DNA from: Streptomyces sp. NBC_00193
GTDB lineage: Bacteria > Actinomycetota > Actinomycetes > Streptomycetales > Streptomycetaceae
Length of the DNA: 64,000 bases
Direction: 5' to 3'
NCBI RefSeq assembly: GCF_026342735.1
Contig: NZ_JAPEMM010000001.1
Location: 5,704,001-5,768,000 of the forward strand
The position numbers were made by a program, and so were the translations under genes. Of the stretch, positions 24,630-33,469 are shown in pieces; within the stretch, counting starts at the first letter, position 1; each line of letters opens with the position of its first letter. A model generated the notes under the pieces. That model had not been told where the DNA came from and did no database searches. It worked only from the letters and a program-made list of their open reading frames with translations.

Positions 24630-25460
24630 TCAGCGGGGGCCGGCGACCCCCAGGCCGGCGTCGCGGTTCGCCGCGCGGCCTGCCGCGCCCAGCACCGGGT
24701 GCGTGGCGATCAGGTCCTGGCAGACGGCCAGTACGTCGCCCCGGTCGGCCGTGATCCAGTCCCGGTCCATCGCCCAGCCCCGCAGCACCGGGTCCGGTTC
24801 GAAGGCGACCGCCAGCCCGACCTGCTCGAACACCTCGGCGTCGGAGGGGGAGTTCCCGATGGCGAAGGAGCTCCGGCGGTCCACGGGACCCCCCTCGGTC
24901 GCGTTGCGCAGCGCCGCGCGCTTGCCGCCGGGCAGGGCCGGCGTCGTGGTGAGGGTCCCGGTGCAGCGGCCGCGCCGGAACTCGGCCCGCATGCCGTGGG
25001 CCTCGCCGATGCCCAGCTCCGCCGCCGCGCGCCGGACGATCTCGTACGGGCTCCCCGAGATCAGCACCGTTCGCAGCCCGGCCGCGTGCAGGAGCCGTAC
25101 GAGCTCGTCCGCGAAGGGCAGGATCCTCTTCCGGGCCGCCGGCCAGGCGGCTTCGGCGGCCCGCTCCACCTCGGTCCGGTCCGCACCTTCGAGGGCCCGC
25201 GCGAAGTGGCCGTAGAAGGCGGCGGCGGTAGGGGCGTGGGCGGCCGAGCCCTCCGGATCGGCGTCCTCGTCGTGGTAGCCCGCTATCGCGTCGAGCGCCG
25301 CCCGTCCGGCCGCCGGATCGCAGACGCCGCCGGCGATGAGGGACTCCACGAACGGGGCGGCCAGCGATCCTTCGGCCAGGGTTCCGTCGAGATCGAGCAC
25401 GGCGATGCGGTCGTGGCTCCGGGCACGGCTGTGGGCATGGCTGTGGGCATGACTGATCAC
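24630..25460 (-). CDS. HAD-IB phosphatase, SerB-like
   Basis: A 276-residue haloacid-dehalogenase phosphatase. DLDGTLAEGS (residues 23-32) is the nucleophile motif I, RTVLISGSPYEIVRRAA is motif II, and GNSPSDAEVFEQVG is motif IV, so all catalytic parts are present; the layout is that of HAD-IB enzymes (phosphoserine phosphatase-like). The N terminus is MISHAHSHAHSRARSHD, a His-Ala-His-Ser repeat coming from a 12-bp DNA duplication. The GTG start at 25460 has AGGGAG 7 nt upstream. Substrate unknown. Confidence 0.88.
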   Translation of the reverse strand: MISHAHSHAHSRARSHDRIAVLDLDGTLAEGSLAAPFVESLIAGGVCDPAAGRAALDAIAGYHDEDADPEGSAAHAPTAAAFYGHFARALEGADRTEVERAAEAAWPAARKRILPFADELVRLLHAAGLRTVLISGSPYEIVRRAAAELGIGEAHGMRAEFRRGRCTGTLTTTPALPGGKRAALRNATEGGPVDRRSSFAIGNSPSDAEVFEQVGLAVAFEPDPVLRGWAMDRDWITADRGDVLAVCQDLIATHPVLGAAGRAANRDAGLGVAGPR

Positions 25461-25523
25461 GGCGGGGCTCCCTGGTCGGGGTCGGTCCGAGGTGCGCGGC
25501 AGACCCCGACGGGGAGGCGCGGT

Positions 25524-25563
25524 CTCAAGTATTCGTACCGTTTGGGCGGTTTGGATACTTGAG
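25524..25563. terminator. Long inverted repeat, terminator or operator
   Basis: CTCAAGTAT at 25524 and its exact complement ATACTTGAG at 25555 bracket further pairing ACCG/CGGT; in total 17-bp arms with three mismatches around a TTTGGG loop. It lies after the CoA-binding gene stop and before the HAD start (both minus strand). A terminator for the CoA-binding gene is the simplest reading; its low GC for the region leaves a regulator site possible. Confidence 0.5.
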
Positions 25564-25605
25564 CCGCGTTGAAAGGGTTGAAGGCCGGGAGGCCCCCTCG
25601 GAGCC

Positions 25606-26010
25606 TCAGAGGGCGGGGATCTCGATCGCCGGGCAGCGGTCCATGACCATGTCCAGTCCGGCCGCGCGGGTACGGTCGGCGGCGGCCTCGTCGACCACGT
25701 TCAGCTGGAACCAGACGGCCTCGGCCCCCTTCGCCACGGCCTCGTCGGCGACCGCACCCGCAAGGGCGCTGTTCACGAAGACGTCCACCACGTCCACCTT
25801 GAACGGGATCGCCTCCAGCGAGGCGTAGCCCTGCTCGCCGTGGACCGTCTCGGCCTTGGGGTGCACGGGGATCACGCGCTTGCCGTACCGCTGGAGGACC
25901 TCGGCCACGCGGTACGCGGCCCGGTCCTGATTGTTGGACAGGCCCACCACGGCCCAGGTGTCGCCGAGCTCGGTGAGGATCTTGCGAATGGTTCCCGGAT
26001 CGCCGTACAC
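25606..26010 (-). CDS. CoA-binding domain protein (YccU-like)
   Basis: A 134-residue Rossmann-like CoA-binding protein: WAVVGLSNNQDRAAYRVAEVLQRYGKRVIPVHPK is the nucleotide-binding half, and EAIPFKVDVVDVFVN and GAEAVWFQLNVVDEAAA follow. The family is related to the CoA-binding domain of succinyl-CoA synthetase, but its function is unknown. The GTG at 26010 has AGGAGG 8 nt upstream, better than the ATG 63 nt earlier. Confidence 0.88.
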   Translation of the reverse strand: MYGDPGTIRKILTELGDTWAVVGLSNNQDRAAYRVAEVLQRYGKRVIPVHPKAETVHGEQGYASLEAIPFKVDVVDVFVNSALAGAVADEAVAKGAEAVWFQLNVVDEAAADRTRAAGLDMVMDRCPAIEIPAL

Positions 26011-26156
26011 GCGTGCCGCCTCCTGCTGCTGGTCCTGCTCCGTCTGACTGCTGATTGCCGCCAGCTCGATCAACAGAAAGGACGCATGCCGGATTCCCCG
26101 TAGCCATCTCAGGGTGCCCTGCTCGAACGGGATGAGGAGGCTGCCGGTGCCGGTGG

Positions 26157-26318
26157 ATGCTCGCCTTCGAGGCCGACGCCGGTGGGCGGGAGCCGGTCTC
26201 GTGTCTCATCGCCGCCGGGCGGCTCGACATCGTCCGGGAAACCGTCCTGAGGTACTGGCGCGAGGATGCGGGCCCCGATCAGCGCTTCGCTCCCTGGGTG
26301 CGGTCCCCAGCGCAGTAG
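26157..26318 (+). pseudogene. Possible 53-aa gene remnant
   Basis: The frame from ATG 26157 to TAG 26316-26318 gives MLAFEADAGGREPVSCLIAAG then RLDIVRETVLRYWREDAGPDQRF, which is amphipathic and codon-like. GAGGAGG is 16 nt upstream, too far to be good. A second coding-like scrap in another frame (around ALLERDEEA) lies at 26112-26150. This may be a decayed gene or a small protein. The remaining bases of 26011-26443 hold no other gene. Confidence 0.35.
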
Positions 26319-26431
26319 GCGGTCCCGGGTCCGGCGGCCCCGCACCCGCCTTCGTGGTCGGTGAGTGAACGGCTGAGGCGGTCGTCCCGGGCGCCCGGTT
26401 CTGCACGGCCGGTCCGGCCTGGGCCACGGCT

Positions 26432-26437
26432 TAGGGT
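26432..26437 (+). promoter_or_regulatory. -10 element of yigZ-like gene, leaderless
   Basis: TAGGGT ends 6 nt before GTG 26444 with no ribosome binding site, again the leaderless arrangement. Confidence 0.5.
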
Positions 26438-26443
26438 GGACGG

Positions 26444-27070
26444 GTGAAGGCAGACCAGTACGTGACGGTGGCCCGTGAGGGTGTGCACGAGTCCGAGATC
26501 AATCGCTCGCGGTTCCTGTGCGCGCTCGCGCCCGCGGCGACCGAGCGGGAGGCGCAGGAGTTCGTCGCCCGGATCCGCAAGGAGCACCCCACCGCCTCGC
26601 ACAACTGCTACGCCTACGTCATCGGCGCCGACGCCTCCGTGCAGAAGGCCAGCGACGACGGCGAGCCCGGCGGTACCGCCGGGGTTCCGATGCTGCAGAT
26701 GCTCACGCGCCGGGACATCCGCTACGCCGTCGCCGTCGTCACCCGCTACTACGGCGGCGTGAAGCTCGGGGCCGGCGGGCTCATCCGCGCCTACGGCGGC
26801 GTCGTCGGGGAGGCCCTCGACGCGCTCGGCACCGTCACCCGCCGCCGCTACCGGCTGGTCACCGTCACCGTCGACCACCAGCGGGCCGGCAAGACCGAGA
26901 ACGACCTCCGCTCCACCGGCCGGACCGTCCTCGGTGTGACCTACGGCGCCGCCGTGGAGATCGAGGTCGCCCTCCCCGAGACCGACCTGCCCGCCTTCGG
27001 GGCCTGGCTGGCCGACAGCACCGCCGGGAGCGCCACCCTCACACCCGGCGGGGAAACCTACGCGGCCTGA
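26444..27070 (+). CDS. YigZ/IMPACT family protein
   Basis: A 208-residue protein of the YigZ/IMPACT family. The N-terminal UPF0029 domain has KASDDGEPGGTAGVPMLQML and RYYGGVKLGAGGLIRAYGG; the C-terminal part is the short second domain. Structure and related proteins suggest binding of nucleic acid or translation factors, but the function in bacteria is not settled. The GTG start at 26444 is leaderless. Confidence 0.93.
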   Translation: MKADQYVTVAREGVHESEINRSRFLCALAPAATEREAQEFVARIRKEHPTASHNCYAYVIGADASVQKASDDGEPGGTAGVPMLQMLTRRDIRYAVAVVTRYYGGVKLGAGGLIRAYGGVVGEALDALGTVTRRRYRLVTVTVDHQRAGKTENDLRSTGRTVLGVTYGAAVEIEVALPETDLPAFGAWLADSTAGSATLTPGGETYAA

Positions 27071-27208
27071 GCGCCCGAGGGGACGAAGGGGCGAACGGGC
27101 GAAGGGGCGAACGGGACGGAGCGACGCCGGGGAGGCGTTAGCGTAGAGGGGTTCAGGGTCCGGCCGGTGCGGTCCGGCCAGCGGGGTCATCCAGCAGGGG
27201 GAGACGGT

Positions 27209-27232
27209 ATGCGCGGCGGTGCCGGCGAGTGA
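27209..27232 (+). CDS. 7-codon upstream ORF coupled to sbcD
   Basis: ATG 27209 has GGGGGA 6 nt upstream and reads MRGGAGE before TGA at 27230-27232. This stop overlaps the GTG start of sbcD (27229-27231) as GTGA. The sbcD start itself has no good ribosome binding site, so ribosomes finishing this mini-ORF would re-initiate on sbcD. Confidence 0.55.
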   Translation: MRGGAGE

Positions 27233-28401
27233 AGTTCCTGCATACCTCCGACTGGCATCTGGGGCGGAGCTTCCATCGGGTGAACCTGCTCGGCGCCCAG
27301 GCCGTTTTTATCGATCATCTTGTCGAGACCGTGCGGGAGCACGAGGTCGACGCCGTGCTTGTCGCCGGTGACGTGTACGACCGGGCCGTGCCGCCGTTGC
27401 CCGCCGTGGAGCTGTACGACCGGGCTCTGCATCAGCTTGCCGATCTTGGCGTGCCGACCGTGATGATCTCCGGGAACCATGACTCGGCCCGCCGCCTCGG
27501 CGTCGGGGCCGGGCTGATCGGGCGGGCCGGCATCCACCTCCGGACCGACCCCGCCGGGTGTGCCGACCCCGTGGTGCTGGCCGACGTACACGGTGACGTG
27601 GCGCTGTACGGGCTGCCGTACCTGGAGCCCGCGCTGGTGAGGGATGAGTTCGGTGCCGGGAAGGTGAGCCACGAGGCCGTGCTGAGTGCGGCCATGGACC
27701 GGATCCGGGCCGATCTGGCCGGGCGGGCGCCCGGGACGCGGTCCGTCGTGCTTGCCCATGCCTTCGTCACCGGCGGGCAGGCCAGTGACAGTGAGCGCGA
27801 TATCGCCGTCGGCGGGGTCGAGGCCGTGCCGGCTTCCGTCTTCGACGGGGTCGACTACGCCGCCCTCGGTCATCTCCACGGCTGCCAGACGATCAGCGAA
27901 CGGGTCCGCTACTCCGGTTCTCCGCTCGCCTACTCCTTCTCCGAAGCCGACCACCGCAAGAGCATGTGGGTCGTCGAGCTGGGTGGGGACGGGGAGATCG
28001 TCGGCGCCGAGCGCGTCGACACGCCTGTGCCGCGCGCCCTCGCCCGGGTCCGGGGGTCACTGGAGGAGCTGCTGTCCGAGGGGGCGTACGCCCGGTACGA
28101 GGACTGTTGGGTGGAGGCGACGCTCACCGACGCCGTCCGGCCCGAGGAGCCCATGGCCCGGCTCGCCGTGCGGTTCCCCCATGTGCTGAGCCTTGCCTTC
28201 GACCCCGAGGGGCGTGGCGAGGACGCCGGCGGGTCCTATGCCCAGCGGCTCAAGGGGCGCAGCGACCGGGAGATCGCCGAGGACTTCGTCGCCCACGTGC
28301 GCGGGGGCGGGGGGTTCTCCGATGACGCCGAACGGGACGTCCTCCAGGGCGCCTTCGACGAGGTACGGGCCGAGGACAGCCGGCAGGAGACCCACCGATG
28401 A
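27229..28401 (+). CDS. sbcD: SbcD nuclease subunit of SbcCD
   Basis: A 390-residue metallophosphoesterase, the Mre11-like nuclease of SbcCD that cleaves hairpins and processes ends. Metal ligands are seen in LHTSDWHLGR (Asp, His), VAGDVYDR, ISGNHDSARRL and GHLHGCQ. It overlaps sbcC by an ATGA. The GTG start depends on the upstream mini-ORF. By eye the first 900 bp use more T-ending codons than neighbouring genes. TAGCGT at 27139 is a possible promoter -10. Confidence 0.96.
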   Translation: MKFLHTSDWHLGRSFHRVNLLGAQAVFIDHLVETVREHEVDAVLVAGDVYDRAVPPLPAVELYDRALHQLADLGVPTVMISGNHDSARRLGVGAGLIGRAGIHLRTDPAGCADPVVLADVHGDVALYGLPYLEPALVRDEFGAGKVSHEAVLSAAMDRIRADLAGRAPGTRSVVLAHAFVTGGQASDSERDIAVGGVEAVPASVFDGVDYAALGHLHGCQTISERVRYSGSPLAYSFSEADHRKSMWVVELGGDGEIVGAERVDTPVPRALARVRGSLEELLSEGAYARYEDCWVEATLTDAVRPEEPMARLAVRFPHVLSLAFDPEGRGEDAGGSYAQRLKGRSDREIAEDFVAHVRGGGGFSDDAERDVLQGAFDEVRAEDSRQETHR

Positions 28402-31400
28402 GGCTGCACCGGCTGCGCATCACCGCCTTCGGGCCCTTCGCCGAACCCCAGGAGATCGACTTCGACGCCCTCTCCGGCGCCGGGATCTTCCTGCTGCACG
28501 GTCCCACCGGCGCGGGCAAGACCTCCGTCCTGGACGCCGTGTGTTACGCCCTGTACGGGTCCGTTCCCGGATCCCGGCAGGCCCCCGGCACCAGCCTGCG
28601 CAGTGACCACGCGGCCTCCGACACCCCGACCGAGATCACCCTCGAGCTCACCGCGGGCGGGCGGCGCCTGGAGATCACCCGGCGCCCCGAGCAGGACCGG
28701 CCCAAGAAGCGCGGCACCGGGACGACGAAGGACAAGGCGCAGAGCTGGCTGCGCGAGTACGACGGGGAGAAGTGGGCCGCGCTGAGTCGGTCCCATCAGG
28801 AGATCGGTGAGGAGATCGAGCAGCTGCTCGGCATGAGCCGCGAGCAGTTCTGCCAGGTCGTGCTGTTGCCGCAGGGGGAGTTCGCGCGCTTCCTGCGGGC
28901 CGACGAGGTGGCGCGGGGACGGCTGCTGGGGCGGCTCTTCGACACCCGGCGCTTCGCCGCAGTCGAGACCCTGCTGGGTGAGCGCCGCCGCGCCGCCGAG
29001 GCCAAGGTCCGCGCCGGAGACGAGCAGGTGCTGCACACCGCCCAGCGGCTCGCCCAGGCCGCCGGGGACGCCGCCGACCTGCGCGCCTGGCCGCTGCCCC
29101 GGCACCAGCCGGGCGACCCCGGGCTGGCCGGGGCGATCCGTGCCTGGGCCGCCGTCGCGCGGTGTTCCGCCCGGGAGCGGCTCACCGTCGCCGAGTACGC
29201 GCTCGCCGCCGTCGAGGGGCGCCACGCCGCCGCCCGGCGGGCCGCCGAGGAGGCGCGGGAGCTCGACCGGCTGCAGCGCCGGCACGCGGAGACCACCCGT
29301 CGGGCGGCCCTGCTCACCGAGGCCGGTCCGGAGCGGGAGCGGGTGCGCGCCCTGCTCGACCGGGCCCGGCGCGGAGCCCTGGTCGCCCCCGCCCTGGAGC
29401 TGCGCGGAGCCGCCGCCGGCGCCCACATGGCCGCCGCGCACGCGGAGTCGGTGGCCCGGGCGGAGCTGCCGCCGCAGCTGGCCGAGGCGGGGACCGAGCA
29501 GCTGGCCGCGGTCGAGCAGCGGCTGCGCGAGGATCTGGGAGCCCTCGGAGCCGCCCGCCGCGCCGAGCAGCGCAGCGCCGAGATCGGCCGCGAACGGGCC
29601 GACCTGGAACGGGAGTCCCGGGCCGCCGAGGAGCAGCAGCAGGAGACCGCCGAGTGGCTCGGCCGCTGGGACGCCACCCGGACCGAGCTGGCCGGGCGCG
29701 CGGACGCCGCCCAGCAGGCCGCGACCCTGGCCGAGCAGCTCGCCGGCAAGCTGGAGCCCGCCCGGCTGCACCTGCACGCCGCCCGGCGGCGCGACGCCCT
29801 CGACGCCGACGCGGAGCAGGCCTCGGGCGAACTGCTCACCGCGCGCGAGGAGTCGGCCGCCGCCCGGGAGCGCTGGCTGGAGCTCAAGGAGACCCGGCTG
29901 CGCGGGATCGCCGCCGAACTCGCCGCCGCCCTGGTGGAGGGGGAGCCCTGCACCGTGTGCGGGGCCGCGGAGCACCCGGCTCCGGCCCGCCCCGCCCCCG
30001 GTCACGTCGACCGGGCCGCGGAGGAGGCGGCGCACGCCCGCTTCGAGGGGGCCGAGGAGCGCAGGGCCGGCGTCGAGCGCAGGCTGGCCGCCGTCCGGGA
30101 GGCCCGCGCCGAGGCCGCGGCCGCCGCGGGTGAAGCCACCACCTCCGAACTCCTGGAACTCACCTCCGTGCTGAGTTCCCGTCACGCCGAGGCGCACGCA
30201 GCCGCCGCCGGACTGCACACCGCCCGCGAGCGGCTGGCCCGCGCCGAGCGGGAGCACGCGGTGCGCAGCGCCGAGCGGAGCGAAGCCGAGGCCCGGGCCG
30301 CGGCACGGGCTTCGCGCCGTGAGGCCCTCGACCGGGAACAGGCCTCGCTGGAAGCGGAGCTGGCCCTCGTGCGGGCGGACGCGCCCAGCGTCGCGGCCCG
30401 CGCCGGAGTCCTGGAGGACCGGGTCCGCATGGTCACGGCGGCGGCCGCCTCGCTGCGCCGGGCCGAAACCACCGCCGCCCGGCTGAAAGAGGCCGACGAC
30501 CAGCTCGCCGACGCCGCCTTCAAGGCCGGCTTCGACACCACCGAGGAGGCGGCCGAGGCCGTGCTCCCCGAGTACGAACGCAGCGCGCTCCAACGCCGCA
30601 CGGACGCCTGGCAGGCGGAGGAGGCCATGCTGGCCGACCGCCTCGGCGAGAGCGACACCGCCGCGGCGGCGGCCCTGCCCCCGGCCGCGCCGGAGGCGGC
30701 CGAGGCGTACGCGGCGCTGGCCGCCGCGAAGCTTCGTACGGCCGGGTCCGCCGTGGACGCGGCCCGGGTCCGGTGCAAGGACCTCGACGGGCTCTCCCTC
30801 CAAGTGGAGCGGGAGCTGCGCTCCCTGGGACCGCTGCGCGAGGCCTACGAACGGGTGGCCCGGCTCGCCGGACTCACCGCGGGCACCTCCGCGGACAACG
30901 AGCGCAAGATGCGGCTGGAGGCCTACGTGCTCGCGGCCCGGCTCGAACAGGTCGCCGCCGCGGCCACCGTACGGCTGCTGCGCATGTCGGGCGGCCGCTA
31001 CACCCTGCTGCACTCCGACGCCAAGGCGAGCGGACGGGGGCGTTCCGGGCTCGGGCTGCACGTGGTCGACGCCTGGACCGGCAGCGAGCGGGACACCGCC
31101 ACGCTGTCCGGCGGCGAGACCTTCTTCGCCTCGCTCGCCCTCGCGCTGGGCCTGGCCGACGTGGTCACCGACGAGGCGGGCGGCATGCGGCTCGACACCC
31201 TCTTCATCGACGAGGGGTTCGGCAGCCTCGACGACCAGGCGCTGGACGAGGTGCTCGACGTGCTGGACTCGCTGCGCGAACGCGACCGCAGCGTCGGCAT
31301 CGTGAGCCACGTCGCCGACCTGCGGACCCGGGTGCAGACCCAGCTGGAGATCGTCAAGCAGCGCGGAGGTTCGGTGGTGCGGCACCGCACGGCGGGCGGA

Positions 31401-31409
31401 ACGGGCTGA
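28398..31409 (+). CDS. sbcC: SbcC ATPase subunit of SbcCD
   Basis: A 1003-residue SMC-type ATPase. Walker A is GPTGAGKTS (35-43); the signature LSGGETFFASLALALG and Walker B LDTLFIDEGFGSLD lie near 900 and 935; long Ala/Arg/Glu-rich coiled-coil arms fill 200-820, and the zinc hook is CTVC at 518-521. It partners SbcD to open and cleave DNA ends and hairpins. ATG overlaps the sbcD stop, so expression is coupled. A strong hairpin terminator follows. Confidence 0.97.
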   Translation: MRLHRLRITAFGPFAEPQEIDFDALSGAGIFLLHGPTGAGKTSVLDAVCYALYGSVPGSRQAPGTSLRSDHAASDTPTEITLELTAGGRRLEITRRPEQDRPKKRGTGTTKDKAQSWLREYDGEKWAALSRSHQEIGEEIEQLLGMSREQFCQVVLLPQGEFARFLRADEVARGRLLGRLFDTRRFAAVETLLGERRRAAEAKVRAGDEQVLHTAQRLAQAAGDAADLRAWPLPRHQPGDPGLAGAIRAWAAVARCSARERLTVAEYALAAVEGRHAAARRAAEEARELDRLQRRHAETTRRAALLTEAGPERERVRALLDRARRGALVAPALELRGAAAGAHMAAAHAESVARAELPPQLAEAGTEQLAAVEQRLREDLGALGAARRAEQRSAEIGRERADLERESRAAEEQQQETAEWLGRWDATRTELAGRADAAQQAATLAEQLAGKLEPARLHLHAARRRDALDADAEQASGELLTAREESAAARERWLELKETRLRGIAAELAAALVEGEPCTVCGAAEHPAPARPAPGHVDRAAEEAAHARFEGAEERRAGVERRLAAVREARAEAAAAAGEATTSELLELTSVLSSRHAEAHAAAAGLHTARERLARAEREHAVRSAERSEAEARAAARASRREALDREQASLEAELALVRADAPSVAARAGVLEDRVRMVTAAAASLRRAETTAARLKEADDQLADAAFKAGFDTTEEAAEAVLPEYERSALQRRTDAWQAEEAMLADRLGESDTAAAAALPPAAPEAAEAYAALAAAKLRTAGSAVDAARVRCKDLDGLSLQVERELRSLGPLREAYERVARLAGLTAGTSADNERKMRLEAYVLAARLEQVAAAATVRLLRMSGGRYTLLHSDAKASGRGRSGLGLHVVDAWTGSERDTATLSGGETFFASLALALGLADVVTDEAGGMRLDTLFIDEGFGSLDDQALDEVLDVLDSLRERDRSVGIVSHVADLRTRVQTQLEIVKQRGGSVVRHRTAGGTG

Positions 31410-31447
31410 AACACCTGGTCAACGGGGTGAAAGCGGCCCTCCGCGCG

Positions 31448-31497
31448 CACGGACGGACGGGCCGGCCCCCGCGAGGGAGCCGGCCCGTCCGTCCGTG
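31448..31497. terminator. Hairpin terminator after sbcC
   Basis: A 19-bp perfect stem: CACGGACGGACGGGCCGGC at 31448-31466 pairs with 31479-31497 around a 12-nt loop. It is placed between the ends of sbcC and the convergent DUF885 gene and can end both. Confidence 0.9.
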
Positions 31498-31512
31498 GGG
31501 CGGTCCCGGCGG

Positions 31513-33234
31513 TCAGAGCTTCGACAGCTCGTCCACCAGGTCGTCCAGGCCCAGCGAGCCCTGGGACAGTGCCGCCATGTGCCAGGCCTTCAGGTCGAAG
31601 GAATCACCGTGCGCGGCACGCGCGTTGTCACGGCCCAGCAGCCAGGCGCGCTCGCCCAGCTTGTAGCCGATCGCCTGGCCGGGCATCGACAGGTAGCGGG
31701 TCAGCTCGCTCTCGACGAAGTCGCCCGGCCGGCCGCTGTGCAGGCCGAAGAACTCCTGCGCCAGGTCCACCGTCCAGCGCTCGCCCGGGTGGAACGGCGA
31801 ATCCGCCGGGATCTCCAGACCCAGGTGCATGCCGATGTCCACGATGACCCGCGCGGCGCGCATCATCTGGCAGTCCAGGTAGCCGAGGCGCTGCTCGGCG
31901 TCCTTGAGGTAGCCCAGCTCGTCCATGAGCCGCTCCGCGTACAGCGCCCAGCCCTCGGCGTTGGCGCTGACGAGACCGACGCTGGCCTGGTAGCGGGAGA
32001 GCTGGTCCGCCACGTGCGTCCACTGCGCCAGCTGGAGGTGGTGGCCCGGAACGCCCTCGTGGTACCAGGTGGAGACCAGGTCGTAGACGGGGAAACGGGT
32101 CTGCCCCATCGTCGGCAGCCAGGTGCGGCCCGGACGGGAGAAGTCCTCGGACGGGTTCGTGTAGTACGGGGCCGCGGCGCCGCCCGGAGGGGCGATCCGC
32201 GACTCCACCCGCTTGACCCGCTCGGCGAGTTCGAAGTGCGTGCCGTCGAGGTTCTCGATGGCCTCGTCCATCAGGCCCTGCAGCCAGGCCTGGACCTCGT
32301 CCACGCCCTCGATGTGGGTGCCGTGCTCGTCCAGGTGCTTGAGCACCTCCCAGGGACCGGCGTCCGGCAGGATCTTGGCGGCTTCCGTCTTCATCTCCGC
32401 CAGCAGCCGGTGGTACTCCGACCAGCCGTAGGCGTACGCCTCGTCGAGGTCCAGGTCGGTGCCGTTGAAGTAGCGCGACCAGCGGGCGTAGCGCTCGCGG
32501 CCCACCGGGTCGGGCTTGCCCTCGACGGCGGGGGCGTACACGTCCCGCATCCAGTCGCGCAGTTCCACGACGGCGGCGGTCGCGGCGGCGGCGGCCTCGT
32601 CGAGCTCGGCGCGCAGCGCCTCGGGGCCGGCGGCGGCGAACTCGGCGAAGAAGCCGGCCCCGCCCTCGGCGTCAGCTTCATCGGAGGGCTCGCCGGCCCA
32701 GGCGGTGAGCTGCTCGATGAAGGTGGCGGTGGGGCGCGGGCTGCCGAACAGGCCGCGGTCCAGGCCGAGCGCGAGGCACTCGCGGTAGCCCGCGTACGCG
32801 ACGGGTACGGCGCGCAGCCGCTCGGCGATCGCGGCCCAGTCCTCGTCGGTCTCGGCCGGGGTCAGGGAGAAGACCTCGCGGACCGAGTGCGCGGGGGAGT
32901 GGATGTTGCTGACCGCGCGCAGGTCCTCGTCGGCTTCGTGAACGGCGAGCTCGGCGGTGAGCCGCTCGCGCAGCAGCCGGGCGCAGCGGCGCTCGACGTC
33001 GCTGTCGGCGCCGGGCAGGAGCTCGGCGGCGTCGAGCTTCGCGAGGGTGGTGCGGGAGAGTTCGGCGGCCGCCGCGCGGCCGGCGGGGGAGAGGTCCGGG
33101 AGCTTGCCGGAGCTCGCGGCGACACCGAGATAGGTGCCCGTGATCGGGTCGATGGCGATGAGGTCGTCGACGTAGGCATCGGCGACCTGTCGGGGCAGCC
33201 GTGCGGCGCTGTCACTGGTGATGATGTCTGACAT
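31513..33234 (-). CDS. DUF885 family metallopeptidase-like protein
   Basis: A 573-residue protein of the DUF885 family, which resembles zinc carboxypeptidases. The key motif is STWYHEGVPGHHLQL near residues 386-400, a HExxxHH-type zinc site, followed by SVGLVSANAEGWALYAERLMDELGYL. No signal peptide is present. ATG 33234 is chosen; upstream ATGs run to 33297, but CATACG-like promoter bases lie there. Just upstream are four 23-bp tandem repeats, one of which forms a terminator-like hairpin. Confidence 0.9.
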   Translation of the reverse strand: MSDIITSDSAARLPRQVADAYVDDLIAIDPITGTYLGVAASSGKLPDLSPAGRAAAAELSRTTLAKLDAAELLPGADSDVERRCARLLRERLTAELAVHEADEDLRAVSNIHSPAHSVREVFSLTPAETDEDWAAIAERLRAVPVAYAGYRECLALGLDRGLFGSPRPTATFIEQLTAWAGEPSDEADAEGGAGFFAEFAAAGPEALRAELDEAAAAATAAVVELRDWMRDVYAPAVEGKPDPVGRERYARWSRYFNGTDLDLDEAYAYGWSEYHRLLAEMKTEAAKILPDAGPWEVLKHLDEHGTHIEGVDEVQAWLQGLMDEAIENLDGTHFELAERVKRVESRIAPPGGAAAPYYTNPSEDFSRPGRTWLPTMGQTRFPVYDLVSTWYHEGVPGHHLQLAQWTHVADQLSRYQASVGLVSANAEGWALYAERLMDELGYLKDAEQRLGYLDCQMMRAARVIVDIGMHLGLEIPADSPFHPGERWTVDLAQEFFGLHSGRPGDFVESELTRYLSMPGQAIGYKLGERAWLLGRDNARAAHGDSFDLKAWHMAALSQGSLGLDDLVDELSKL

Positions 33235-33277
33235 GTGGACATCTTCGTATGCGGGACGGGTCCGCGTCATCACCAAA

Positions 33278-33369
33278 GATCGCCAGCCTGCTGACACGGC
33301 GATCGCCGGGCGGCTGACATGAAGATCGCCGGCCTGCCGACGTGAAGATCGTCAGCAGGCCGGCGCAGG
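33278..33369. repeat. 23-bp tandem repeats, four units
   Basis: Units start at 33278, 33301, 33324 and 33347, each beginning GATCG(C/T)C with the pattern GATCGCCGGCCTGCTGACAT. Three are well conserved and the last is diverged. They lie 44-135 bp upstream of the DUF885 gene and after the end of the ACT-GNAT gene. Confidence 0.8.
33327..33365. terminator. Hairpin formed by repeat units 3 and 4
   Basis: CGCCGGCCTGCCGACG at 33327 pairs with 33350-33365 with one mismatch around a 7-nt loop. It lies about 105 bp after the stop of the ACT-GNAT gene (minus strand) and could terminate it. Confidence 0.6.
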
Positions 33370-33469
33370 GGCGGCGGAGGCCCGCAAGCTCACGGCGGTA
33401 CGGGCTCACCTGCGCGGGGAGCAGCGCCGCCGGGCCGCTCCGGGCTTGGCCGGATCGAGTGGCTCCGGC

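Noticed and set aside
26086..26103. 5-codon ORF with AAAGGAC upstream
   Set aside because: Too short to support; it may be the broken start of the remnant at 26157.
28236..31385. 1049-codon open frame on the minus strand
   Set aside because: It is the antisense of sbcC, with the Gly/Arg/Leu-rich composition of GC3 shadow frames and no family motif.
33278..33369. CRISPR array
   Set aside because: The units are strictly adjacent with no spacers between them.
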